Shown piece by piece: positions 8,330 through 16,475 of a stretch of DNA of 64,000 bases. The DNA is from Streptomyces sp. SID13726 (GTDB lineage: Bacteria; Actinomycetota; Actinomycetes; Streptomycetales; Streptomycetaceae). Positions within the stretch are counted from its first letter, which is position 1, and every line of letters begins with the position of its first letter. The notes below the pieces were generated by a model. The model saw only the letters and a program-made list of their open reading frames with translations, was not told where the DNA came from and did no database searches. The position numbers and the translations under genes are program-made. The stretch lies in assembly GCF_010548375.1 (NCBI RefSeq), contig NZ_JAAGLY010000011.1, forward strand, positions 124,001 to 188,000, read 5' to 3'.

Positions 8330-9537
8330 GCACCGGACCGCTCGACGGCATACGGGTCCTCGAAGTCGCCATGTACGGCTTCGTGCCGTCGGCCGGTGCC
8401 GTGCTCGCCGACTGGGGCGCCGACGTCGTCAAGGTCGAGCACGCCGTACGCGGCGATCCACAGCGCGGACTGCGGCAGACCGGGGCCTTCAAGGTGGAGG
8501 GCGACCCCAACCCGAACGTCGAGCACGCCAACCGCGGCAAGCGCAGCCTCGGCCTCGACATGGCACGCCCGGAGGGCCGGGAGGTGCTGTACGACCTGGT
8601 CAGGCGCTCGGACGTGTTCCTGACCAGCTTCCTGCCGGACGCGCGGCGGAAGTTCGGCATCGACGTGGACGACATCCGCGCACTGAACCCTCGGATCGTG
8701 TACGCCCGGGGCAGCGCGCTGGGCCCGCGCGGCCGTGAGGCGGACAAGGGCGGCTACGACATGACGGCCTTCTGGGCCCGGGCGGGCACGGCGGCGAGCC
8801 TGACCCCGCCCGGAGTGGAGGGCATGATCCCGCCTCCGGGTCCGGCGTACGGGGACACCATCTCCGGGACGAACCTCGCCGGGGGGATCGCGGCCGCGCT
8901 GCTCAAGCGCGAGCGCACCGGTGAGGCGCCGGTCGTGGACGTCTCCCTGCTGGGCAGCGGGGTGTGGGCCCTGGGCCACGGCGTCGCGCTCTCCGTGCAC
9001 CTCGACAAGCCGATGGTCGCGCCGCCCCTGGGCGGTCACGGCTCCCCCACCAATCCGCTGTCCGGCCTGTACCGCACCTCCGACGACCGCTATCTGGCCT
9101 TCGTCATGATGCAGCCCGGCAAGTTCTGGGCCGATGTGTGCCGGCACGTCGACCGGCCCGAACTGGCCGAGGACCCGCGCTTCGCCACCGCCGAGGACCT
9201 GGCCGCGCACACCGAGGAGGCCGTGAAGATCCTCCGCGAGGTGCTGTCCGGCCGCACGCTCGCGGAGTGGACCGAGCGGTTCGCCACGCTGGCGGGACCC
9301 TGGGCTCCCGTCCAGGACTCCCTCCAGGTGGGCTCGGACGCCCAGGTCCGGGCGAACGAGTACCTGCTCCGCGCCGGTGAGCTCGAACTCGCCGCGAGTC
9401 CCGTGCAGTTCGACGTCAGCGCCCCCGCGCTGGACCCGGCACCGGAGTTCGCCGCGCAGACCGAGGAGGTCCTGCTGGAGCTGGGCCTGGACTGGGAGCG
9501 GATCGCACAGCTGAAGGCCGCGGGAGCGGTGACCTGA
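8326..9537 (+). CDS. CaiB/BaiF family acyl-CoA transferase
   Basis: A 403-residue class III CoA-transferase. The N-terminal V-L-A-D-W-G-A-D-V-V-K-V-E block is diagnostic, and Asp145 in K-G-G-Y-D is the expected catalytic residue that forms the acyl anhydride. The enzyme moves CoA between carboxylic acids without using ATP, so it can activate the acid made by the adjacent aldehyde dehydrogenase. The start lies in an ATGA overlap. It is one of three such enzymes in the window (others at 18383 and 42083) and the most divergent of them by eye. Confidence 0.92.
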   Translation: MSTGPLDGIRVLEVAMYGFVPSAGAVLADWGADVVKVEHAVRGDPQRGLRQTGAFKVEGDPNPNVEHANRGKRSLGLDMARPEGREVLYDLVRRSDVFLTSFLPDARRKFGIDVDDIRALNPRIVYARGSALGPRGREADKGGYDMTAFWARAGTAASLTPPGVEGMIPPPGPAYGDTISGTNLAGGIAAALLKRERTGEAPVVDVSLLGSGVWALGHGVALSVHLDKPMVAPPLGGHGSPTNPLSGLYRTSDDRYLAFVMMQPGKFWADVCRHVDRPELAEDPRFATAEDLAAHTEEAVKILREVLSGRTLAEWTERFATLAGPWAPVQDSLQVGSDAQVRANEYLLRAGELELAASPVQFDVSAPALDPAPEFAAQTEEVLLELGLDWERIAQLKAAGAVT

Positions 9538-9557
9538 ACGCACGAGAGGACCCGTAC

Positions 9558-10394
9558 ATGGCAGTCACCGTCACCGAACTCACCCCGACGACCGGTGTCG
9601 AGATCACCGGTCTGTCCGGCAGCCGCCTGGTCGACAAGGCCGTGGCGGAGGAATGCCGGTCCGCGCTGGAGCGGCGCGGGGTGGTGATCTACCGCGAGGC
9701 CGACCTCGACGACGACGATCTGGTCGCGTTCAGCAGGCTGCTGGGCCAGGTCGTCCCGCTGCCGATGGGCGGTCACCCGACCCACCAGGAGATCCAGCGC
9801 ATCACCCGGGACCCCTCCAAGAGCCCGCTGGCCGCCTACCGGGAGAGCACCTTCCACTGGCACATCGACGGGACGACGAGCGAAATCCCCGACCGGGCAA
9901 CGCTTCTGACGGCACGCCAGATCTCGGACGAGGGGGACGGCGACACCGAGTTCGCCAACACCTTCGCCGCGTACGAGGCGTTGACGGACGACGAGAAGCG
10001 GGAGCTGGAGGGGGTGCGCGTGGTGCACAGCTTCACGGCCTCGCAGCTCCTGGTGACCCCGGACCCGTCGCCGAAGGAACGGGCCGCCTGGGACCGCAAT
10101 CCGGCCCGCGAGCACCCCCTGGTCTGGACGCGCGCCGGTGGCCGCAAGTCCCTTCTGATCGGCGCGACCGCGGGCGAGGTCGTGGGCCGGCCCGCCGACG
10201 CGGGGCGGGCGTTCCTCGACGGTCTCCTGGAGCGGGCCACCCGGCCGGAGTTCACCCTCCGCCACCGCTGGCGCCAGGGCGACCTCGTCATCTGGGACAA
10301 CACCGGGATGCTGCACCGGGCCCTGCCGTACGGCAAGGCGTCCTCCCGGCTGATGCACCGCACCTCACTGGCGGGCGAGGAGGCGGTGGCATGA
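9558..10394 (+). CDS. TauD/TfdA family Fe(II)/2-oxoglutarate dioxygenase
   Basis: A 278-residue protein with the iron-binding H-x-D at His102/Asp104 (W-H-I-D-G-T) and the distal His253 in G-M-L-H-R. A downstream Arg suits 2-oxoglutarate binding. The family hydroxylates unactivated carbons, often with loss of a leaving group, using 2-oxoglutarate and oxygen. It lies 20 bases after the CoA-transferase and overlaps the next SDR by ATGA, so it belongs to the same operon. Length is normal. The substrate is unknown. Confidence 0.9.
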   Translation: MAVTVTELTPTTGVEITGLSGSRLVDKAVAEECRSALERRGVVIYREADLDDDDLVAFSRLLGQVVPLPMGGHPTHQEIQRITRDPSKSPLAAYRESTFHWHIDGTTSEIPDRATLLTARQISDEGDGDTEFANTFAAYEALTDDEKRELEGVRVVHSFTASQLLVTPDPSPKERAAWDRNPAREHPLVWTRAGGRKSLLIGATAGEVVGRPADAGRAFLDGLLERATRPEFTLRHRWRQGDLVIWDNTGMLHRALPYGKASSRLMHRTSLAGEEAVA

Positions 10395-11149
10395 GCGAGC
10401 GGCGTACGGCGGTCGTGACGGGCGGCGGTTCGGGCATCGGGCGCTCGATCTCCCTGAGGCTGGCCGAGGACGGGTTCGCCGTCGCGGTCCTGGACCTCAA
10501 CGAGGAGTCGGCGGCTCAAGTGGCCGACGAGATAGGGCGGAAGGGCCACGAGGCGGTCGCGTTCGGGGGCGTCGACGTGTCCGACCGCGCCCGGGTCGAC
10601 GAGGCCGTGGAAGAGGTCCGGAAGGTTCTCGGCGGTCCGGTGTCGGTGCTGGTCAACAACGCCGGGGTGGCCCGCACCGAGGGGTTCCTGAAGATCACCG
10701 ACGAGTGGTGGGACCGGATCATGGCCGTGAACCTGAGCGGCCCGTTCTACTTCTGCCAGGCGGTCGTGCCCGACATGAAGGAGGCCGGCTGGGGGCGGAT
10801 CGTCAACATCTCCTCCTCCAGCGCACAGTCGGGCCAGCCGTACATGACGCACTACGTGGCCTCCAAGGCCGGTCTCATCGGCTTCACCAAGGCCCTGGCC
10901 CTGGAGCTCGGCCCGTCGGGGATCACGGTGAACACCATCCCGCCCGGCTTCGTCGACACCCCGATGCTGCGCGCCTCGGAGCAGCGCGGGCTGCTCGGCG
11001 GCTCGGTGGACCACCATGCCGAGCTGACTCCGGTACGGCGGCCAGGGCGCCCGGAGGACATCGCGGCCGCGTGCTCGTTCCTGGTGTCCGAGGAGGCGGG
11101 CTATGTCACCGGGCAGGTGATCGGGGTCAACGGCGGCCGGAACACCTGA
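10391..11149 (+). CDS. SDR family oxidoreductase (3-oxoacyl-ACP reductase-like)
   Basis: A 252-residue classical short-chain dehydrogenase with T-G-G-G-S-G-I-G (10-17), N-N-A-G at about 89-92, a run of serines at 141-144, and Tyr155/Lys159. This is the layout of FabG-like enzymes, which reduce or oxidise 3-oxo/3-hydroxy acyl compounds. It is the last gene of the ALDH, CoA-transferase, TauD operon, translationally coupled by ATGA. Only 3 bases separate its stop from the convergent SDR. Confidence 0.9.
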   Translation: MSERRTAVVTGGGSGIGRSISLRLAEDGFAVAVLDLNEESAAQVADEIGRKGHEAVAFGGVDVSDRARVDEAVEEVRKVLGGPVSVLVNNAGVARTEGFLKITDEWWDRIMAVNLSGPFYFCQAVVPDMKEAGWGRIVNISSSSAQSGQPYMTHYVASKAGLIGFTKALALELGPSGITVNTIPPGFVDTPMLRASEQRGLLGGSVDHHAELTPVRRPGRPEDIAAACSFLVSEEAGYVTGQVIGVNGGRNT

Positions 11150-11152
11150 GGT

Positions 11153-12004
11153 TCACTCGGTGCCGCTTCCCAGCCGGCCGAGCAGCTGTGCCGGAGCGTG
11201 GTTGTCCCAGCCCGTCTCCGGCCAGTTGAACCAGCCCGAGGAGGCGTGGGTGCCGCCGTCGGGGTGCAGGGTGGTCCCGGTGACGTACGCGGACAGGCCC
11301 GAGGCGAGGAAGACCACGCAGTTGGAGACGTCGGCGGGCTCGCCGACCCGGCCCATGGGGATGGCGACGCGGATGCCCTCGGGGTCGTGCCGTACGCCGA
11401 ACTTGCGCATGTTCGGCGTGGGAGTGAGGTCCGGGGCCACGTTGTTGACCCTGATCCGCTCGGGGGCGAGTTCGACGGCGAGGGTGCGCGCGAAGTGCTC
11501 GACCGCCGACTTGGCCGCCGCGTAGACGGCGAAGCCGGGGGCCGCGCGGTGGGCCTCGACGGTGGTGAGGTTGACGATGCTGCCGCCCCGGCCGCCGGCG
11601 CGCATCCGGGGCACCGCGAGGGAGCAGGCGTGCAGGACATGCGTGAGGTTGGTGCGCAGGATCGCGTCCCAGCCCTTCGGGGTGGTGTCGGTGAAGGGCG
11701 CGCGGAAGGTGCCGCCGACGACGTTGACCAGGGTGTCGAGGCGGCCCCAGCGGCGGTCGACCGCCTCGAACAGGGCGCCGAGAGCGTCGGGTTCGCGGGC
11801 ATCGCCGTGATGGGCGATCAGGTCGGGGCCGGACAGCTTCCCGACCGCCTCCCCGTCGGTGTCGATCACCGCCACCCGCACGCCGTTCGCGGCCAGGTCG
11901 CGGGTGACGGCCGCCCCGAGTCCGCCCGCCCCGCCGGTGACCACGGCGACGGTCCCCACCAGCCCCGCCCGCTCCTCGAACCAGCCCGTCCCCATCCCCG
12001 TCAC
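11153..12004 (-). CDS. SDR family oxidoreductase
   Basis: A 283-residue short-chain dehydrogenase with T-G-G-A-G-G-L-G (23-30) and Tyr161/Lys165. The usual active-site serine is replaced by threonines (N-L-T-T at about 145-148), and N-N-A-G reads N-V-V-G. It also carries a C-terminal tail of about 25 residues beyond the usual V-D-G-G end. The GTG start overlaps the LLM oxidoreductase stop as GTGA; an internal ATG at 11995 is an alternative. It is last in the operon with the crotonase and LLM genes. Confidence 0.88.
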   Translation of the reverse strand: MTGMGTGWFEERAGLVGTVAVVTGGAGGLGAAVTRDLAANGVRVAVIDTDGEAVGKLSGPDLIAHHGDAREPDALGALFEAVDRRWGRLDTLVNVVGGTFRAPFTDTTPKGWDAILRTNLTHVLHACSLAVPRMRAGGRGGSIVNLTTVEAHRAAPGFAVYAAAKSAVEHFARTLAVELAPERIRVNNVAPDLTPTPNMRKFGVRHDPEGIRVAIPMGRVGEPADVSNCVVFLASGLSAYVTGTTLHPDGGTHASSGWFNWPETGWDNHAPAQLLGRLGSGTE

Positions 12005-12864
12005 CGCAGGCAGGCCGCGCCGAAGGACTCCAGGAACTCCAGCGTGGCCGAGGCCGACCGTGCCGGGCAGGACACGACCACCCAGGTGACACCGGCCTTC
12101 TCCAGCTCGGCGAAGGCTTCTCGATGACGGTCGGCCTCGCCGGGCTCGGCGTCCCGGTAGGAGTACACGACGTCGATGTCAGCACCCAACTCGGCTATCT
12201 GTGCGGCCAGTTCGCGCACCGATCCCAGTTCGGGCGTCCGCGCGGTGGTGCTCAGCTGCGCTCCCCCGGACATCGGCATCCAGCCCTGCGCCCGCTCGAC
12301 GGCCCGCCTCCGGCTCAGCCGGGAGTTGCCGCCGATCCAGACGGGGACGGGCCGCTGCACCGGCCGTGGCAGCGCGACCACGTCCCGTGCGCTGAAGTGC
12401 CGTCCCTCGTAGCTGAACGGCTCACCGCTCCAGTGCAGCGGCAGCACGTCGAGCACCTCGTCGAAGAGGGCGTTGCGCTCGGCCATGTCGACGCCGAGGG
12501 AGTGGAACTCGCTCTTCTGGTATCCGGCGCCGAGCCCGAGGATCAGCCGGCCCCCGGAGAGCTTGTCGAGGGTGGCGGCGGCCTTGGCGAGGAGGAAGGG
12601 ATTGCGGTACGGGGCGACGGCGAGGTAGGTCAGCAGCCGCAGGCGTTCCGTCGCGGCGGCCGCGTAGGCGAGGGCGACGAAGGGGTCGAGGGTCTGGTGG
12701 CCGCCCGAGTGGAGCCAGCGGGCGCCCGGCGCCGGGTGCTCGCTGAACGACAGCCCGTCGAAGCCGTGCCGTTCGGCGGCCGCGGCCACTTCGTGCAGGG
12801 GCCCGGCGTCGAGGAAGTCCCCGTCGGGGCCGCCCGTCTCCGGGTAGTGGAAGATGAAACGCAC
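12001..12864 (-). CDS. LLM class flavin/F420-dependent oxidoreductase
   Basis: A 287-residue TIM-barrel protein of the luciferase-like monooxygenase class, with F-S-E-H early on, G-L-G-A-G-Y-Q-K-S-E-F and the P-V-P-V-W-I-G-G-N signature. Actinobacterial members mostly use F420 as hydride carrier, though some are FMN monooxygenases; the sequence alone does not separate them. It lies between a crotonase-fold gene and an SDR, suggesting a redox step on a CoA intermediate or ketone. Confidence 0.88.
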   Translation of the reverse strand: MRFIFHYPETGGPDGDFLDAGPLHEVAAAAERHGFDGLSFSEHPAPGARWLHSGGHQTLDPFVALAYAAAATERLRLLTYLAVAPYRNPFLLAKAAATLDKLSGGRLILGLGAGYQKSEFHSLGVDMAERNALFDEVLDVLPLHWSGEPFSYEGRHFSARDVVALPRPVQRPVPVWIGGNSRLSRRRAVERAQGWMPMSGGAQLSTTARTPELGSVRELAAQIAELGADIDVVYSYRDAEPGEADRHREAFAELEKAGVTWVVVSCPARSASATLEFLESFGAACLR

Positions 12865-12909
12865 CGCCGCCTCCTGTCGCTCACCGCTGGTGGGACGTCG
12901 CCGTGTCGT

Positions 12910-13629
12910 TCACTTCGTGCGCGACATCACCCTGTCCGCCGCCTCCCAGTGGGCGTCCGCCGCCCAGAGCCGGGCGAAGGCCTGTACCGCCTCGTGCGCC
13001 GAAGTGCCGCCCGAGACCACGCGCTTGATCTCCGCGGCCGGGGCGTGGGCGAGGGAGCGGGCGAGCGTACGCCATCCCTCGTCGAACGCGGCACGCGGCA
13101 ACACCTCGTCGATCAGGCCGAGTTGCTGTGCCCGCACAGCATCCAGGACGGTGCCCGAACCCGCCAGCATCAGGGCACGCCCCTTGCCGACGAGTGCCGC
13201 GAGCCGTTCCGCGCCGCCCCACGCGGGCATGATCGCGAGGGTCACCTGGTTGAAGCCGATCCTGATGTCGTCCGCGGCCACCCGGATGTCGGCGGCGACG
13301 GCGACCTCTGCCCCGCCGCCCAGGGCATGGCCGTTGAGCGCGGCGATCACGGGGGCCGGGAAGGCGGCGATCCGGTCGCAGACACGGCGCATCCGCCATG
13401 CCATGTCCGCCGCGTCCACCTCGGTACGGATCGCGGCGAGTTCCTTGAGATCTCCGCCGGAGACGAAGGCCCGGTCACCGGCGCCCCTGATCACCAGGGC
13501 TCGCGCTCCCGCCGCCGCGTCGAGCGCCTTCTCCAGCTCGTCCATCGTGGCGAGCGAGATGGCGTTGCGCGCGTGCGGGCGGTCGATGGTGACCACGGCG
13601 AGGCCCTGGTCCACGTCGAGGTCGATCAC
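12910..13629 (-). CDS. enoyl-CoA hydratase/isomerase family protein
   Basis: A 239-residue crotonase-fold protein with oxyanion-hole segments S-G-G-D-L-K and G-H-A-L-G-G-G-A-E. The first catalytic Glu of hydratases is kept (G-G-G-A-E), but the position 20 residues on, normally the second Glu, is Gln (F-N-Q-V). It may therefore be an isomerase or lyase, not a simple hydratase. I chose GTG 13629 because six G residues precede it; an ATG at 13656 lies inside the operator repeat. It is the first gene of the operon and is divergent from the acyl-CoA ligase. Confidence 0.86.
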   Translation of the reverse strand: MIDLDVDQGLAVVTIDRPHARNAISLATMDELEKALDAAAGARALVIRGAGDRAFVSGGDLKELAAIRTEVDAADMAWRMRRVCDRIAAFPAPVIAALNGHALGGGAEVAVAADIRVAADDIRIGFNQVTLAIMPAWGGAERLAALVGKGRALMLAGSGTVLDAVRAQQLGLIDEVLPRAAFDEGWRTLARSLAHAPAAEIKRVVSGGTSAHEAVQAFARLWAADAHWEAADRVMSRTK

Positions 13630-13645
13630 GCGATTCCCCCCGAGG

Positions 13646-13682
13646 GATATTGGCATTCTCCAAAACGGAGAATAGCGTATGC
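13646..13682. promoter_or_regulatory. divergent operator region, outward-facing island half-sites
   Basis: Between the crotonase (-) and ligase (+) genes, ATTCTCC (13655-13661) and GGAGAAT (13667-13673) form a perfect inverted repeat with a 5-base spacer. Each arm is also the left half of a degenerate island palindrome: GAGAAT-AGC-GTATGC at 13668-13682, and on the other strand GAGAAT-GCC-AATATC at 13646-13660. The position suits control of both divergent operons. Confidence 0.6.
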
Positions 13683-13716
13683 GCCGCCGACCCGCAGCAC
13701 TGGAGGTAGCACTCTC

Positions 13717-15255
13717 ATGCGAAGGATCCCCGCAGATCTGGTCGAACGCTATGAGTCGGAGGGCTGGTGGACCCGGGACACGATCGGGGATCTGCTCACC
13801 CGGGGCCTCGCGGCGGCCCCCGACACCGAGTTCCGGGTCCATTCGGCCGTCCGCCCCTGGTCCGGCACCTTCGCGGACGTCGAGCAGACGGCACGCCGAC
13901 TGGCCGCCGGGCTGCACGAGCGGGGCGTGGGCCCCGGTGACACGGTCGCCTTCCAGCTGCCCAACTGGATGGAGGCGGCTGCGGTGTTCTGGGCCTCGGC
14001 GATCCTCGGGGCGGCCGTGGTGCCGATCGTCCACTTCTACGGCCGCAAGGAGGTCGGCTACATCCTCGACTCCGTGCGGCCCCAGGTCTTCGTCGCCGCC
14101 GAACGGTTCGGGCGGCTGGAGTTCCAGCCGGACCTGTGCGCCGAGGTGCCGGTCGTGGGGGTGGTGGGCCGTGACTTCGAGCAACTGCTCGCGGACAAGC
14201 CCCTGTTCGGGACCCTCCCCGTCGATCCGACGGCCCCGGCCCTGATCGCGTTCACCTCGGGCACCACCCGCGACCCGAAGGGCGTCGTGCACAGCCACCA
14301 GACCCTCGGCCACGAGACCCGCCAACTCGCCGCGAGCTACCCGCCCGACCGGGGCGACCAGCTCACCGCGGCCCCGGTGGGCCACTTCATCGGCATGGTG
14401 AACGCCTTCCTGATCCCGGTCCTGGACGGCACCCCGGTCCACCTCACGGACGTCTGGGACCCGGGCCGGACACTGGAGTTGATGGTCAGTCACGAACTGC
14501 ACGTCGGGGGCGGGGCGCCGTACTACATCACGAGCCTGCTGGAACATCCCGGGTTCGTCCCCGCCACCCATCTGCCGTACATGAGGTACGCGGGCCTGGG
14601 CGGCTCCTCGGTCCCGGCCGCCGTGACCACGCGGCTGGCCGGCCTCGGCATCCACGTCTTCCGGGCGTACGGCAGCACCGAGCACCCCTCGATCACCTCG
14701 TCCCGGCACGACGCACCCGAGGCGAAGCGGCTGTTCACCGACGGGGACCCGCTGCCCGGTGTGGAGATCCGGCTGGCCGAGGACGGCGAGATCCTCAGCC
14801 GGGGCCCCGACCTGTGCCTCGGCTACACCGACCCGGCCCTGACCGCCAAGACCTTCGACGAGCAGGGCTGGTACCGCACCGGGGACATCGGCGTGCTCGA
14901 CGAGGACGGCTATCTCGCGATCACCGACCGCAAGGCGGACGTCATCATCCGCGGCGGCGAGAACATCAGCGCGCCCGAGGTGGAGGAAGTGCTGCTGGGG
15001 CTGCCCGGGGTGGCGGAGGCCGCGGTGGTGGCCGCCCCCGACGCACGGCTCGGCGAGCACGCGGCGGCCTTCCTGCGCATGCTGCCCGGTCAACCCCTGC
15101 CCACGCTCGACGAGTTGCGCGTCCACTTCGAGCACGCGGGCCTGGCCCGGCAGAAGTGGCCCGAGGAACTGCACGGCGTGGACGACTTCCCGCGCACGGC
15201 GAGCGGCAAGGTCCAGAAGTTCCGGCTGCGGCAGGACATTGCCGTACGCAAGTGA
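13717..15255 (+). CDS. AMP-dependent acyl-CoA synthetase
   Basis: A 512-residue ANL-superfamily ligase. The P-loop-like motif F-T-S-G-T-T-R-D-P-K-G, the Y-R-T-G-D hinge region and C-terminal Lys498 in A-S-G-K are all present. It activates a carboxylic acid to acyl-AMP and then acyl-CoA. The ATG follows T-G-G-A-G-G-T. It opens a rightward operon with an amidohydrolase and a second ligase, though an island palindrome at 15257 gives the next gene its own control point. Substrate specificity is unknown. Confidence 0.93.
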   Translation: MRRIPADLVERYESEGWWTRDTIGDLLTRGLAAAPDTEFRVHSAVRPWSGTFADVEQTARRLAAGLHERGVGPGDTVAFQLPNWMEAAAVFWASAILGAAVVPIVHFYGRKEVGYILDSVRPQVFVAAERFGRLEFQPDLCAEVPVVGVVGRDFEQLLADKPLFGTLPVDPTAPALIAFTSGTTRDPKGVVHSHQTLGHETRQLAASYPPDRGDQLTAAPVGHFIGMVNAFLIPVLDGTPVHLTDVWDPGRTLELMVSHELHVGGGAPYYITSLLEHPGFVPATHLPYMRYAGLGGSSVPAAVTTRLAGLGIHVFRAYGSTEHPSITSSRHDAPEAKRLFTDGDPLPGVEIRLAEDGEILSRGPDLCLGYTDPALTAKTFDEQGWYRTGDIGVLDEDGYLAITDRKADVIIRGGENISAPEVEEVLLGLPGVAEAAVVAAPDARLGEHAAAFLRMLPGQPLPTLDELRVHFEHAGLARQKWPEELHGVDDFPRTASGKVQKFRLRQDIAVRK

Positions 15256-15256
15256 A

Positions 15257-15271
15257 GAGAATACGATTCTC
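15257..15271. promoter_or_regulatory. island palindrome, perfect copy
   Basis: GAGAAT-ACG-ATTCTC has perfect 6-bp arms and a 3-base spacer. It lies between the ligase stop (15255) and the amidohydrolase start (15294), just upstream of its A-A-A-G-G-A-G-G-G ribosome site. It is one of three perfect copies in the window. Confidence 0.75.
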
Positions 15272-15293
15272 TCAGAAAGCAAAGGAGGGTCTC

Positions 15294-16475
15294 ATGTCGT
15301 CGCCTCGCGCGCTGCCGTATCCGCTCTTCGACGCGGACAACCACCTGTACGAGACCGAAGAGGCACTGACCAGGTACCTCCCCAAGCAGTACGAGGGAGC
15401 CATCGAGTACGTGCAGGTCCGCGGCCGTACGAAGATCGCGATCCTGGGCCAGATCAGCGACTACATCCCCAACCCCACCTTCGAGGTGGTCGCCCGTCCG
15501 GGCGCGATGGAGGAGTACTTCCGCGTGGGCAACCCGGACGGGAAGTCCCGCCGGGAGATCTTCGGCGAGCCGATGCGCTCGATCCCCGCCTTCCGCGAAC
15601 CGGGGCCGCGTCTGGAGCTGCTGGACGAGCTGGGCGTACAGCGCACGCTGATGTTCCCGACGCTCGCGAGCCTCATCGAGGAGCGGATGCGGCATCACCC
15701 CGAGCTGATCCACGCGGTGATCCACTCGCTCAACGAATGGCTGCTGGAGACCTGGTCGTTCAACTACGAGGACCGCATCCTCACCACCCCGGTGATCACC
15801 CTCCCGATCGTCGAGAAGGCCATCGCCGAGCTCAACTGGGCGGTGGAGCACGGCGCCAAGGCGATCCTCGTACGGCCGGCCCCGGTGCCGGGGTACGGCG
15901 GTTCGCGCTCCTTCGCCCTGGAGGAGTTCGACCCGTTCTGGAAGCGGGTCGTGGAGACCGGGGTGCTGGTCGCGATGCACTCCTCGGACAGCGGGTACGC
16001 CAAGTACGCCGCCGACTGGGAGGGCGGCGGCGCGGAGATGCTGCCGTTCAAGTCGAACGCCTTCCGGCAGGTCAACGAGTGGCGGCCGATCCAGGACGCG
16101 GTGGCGGCCTGGGTGTGCCACGGCGCGCTGTTCCGCTTCCCGGAGCTGAAGATCGCGCTGATCGAGAACGGCTCGTCCTGGGTGGCCCCGCTGCTCGACC
16201 AACTCGCCGACGTGTACAAGAAGATGCCGGAGCAGTTCCTCGGGAACCCGGTCGAGGCCATCAAGAACAGCATCCATGTCAGCCCCTTCTACGAGGAGGA
16301 CCTGGGAGGACTCGTCGACCTGATGGGCGTCGACCGCATCCTGTTCGGCTCGGACTACCCGCACCCTGAGGGGCTGGCCCAGCCGACGTCGTACGTCGAG
16401 GCCATCCAGGGGCTGAGCATCACCGACCAGGCCAAGATCATGGGCGGGAACCTGTCCAGGCTGATCCCGGCATGA
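15294..16475 (+). CDS. amidohydrolase family protein (COG2159-like metal-dependent hydrolase/decarboxylase)
   Basis: A 393-residue protein opening with the metal-site signature D-A-D-N-H-L-Y-E (residues 13-20). It has a later H-S-S-D-S-G and the C-terminal F-G-S-D-Y-P-H-P-E-G that closes the barrel site in this family. Relatives include decarboxylases (ACMSD group) and C-C or C-N hydrolases. Many uncharacterised actinobacterial homologues sit in degradation clusters. It is preceded by a perfect palindrome and overlaps the next ligase by ATGA, so both should be co-expressed. Confidence 0.88.
   Translation: MSSPRALPYPLFDADNHLYETEEALTRYLPKQYEGAIEYVQVRGRTKIAILGQISDYIPNPTFEVVARPGAMEEYFRVGNPDGKSRREIFGEPMRSIPAFREPGPRLELLDELGVQRTLMFPTLASLIEERMRHHPELIHAVIHSLNEWLLETWSFNYEDRILTTPVITLPIVEKAIAELNWAVEHGAKAILVRPAPVPGYGGSRSFALEEFDPFWKRVVETGVLVAMHSSDSGYAKYAADWEGGGAEMLPFKSNAFRQVNEWRPIQDAVAAWVCHGALFRFPELKIALIENGSSWVAPLLDQLADVYKKMPEQFLGNPVEAIKNSIHVSPFYEEDLGGLVDLMGVDRILFGSDYPHPEGLAQPTSYVEAIQGLSITDQAKIMGGNLSRLIPA

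Noticed and set aside
12910..15282. A 790-codon minus-strand frame joining the crotonase gene to the antisense of the acyl-CoA ligase
   Set aside because: Only the last 239 codons match a family. The rest is antisense to a clear ligase, and a ribosome site and divergent operator mark the true start at 13629.
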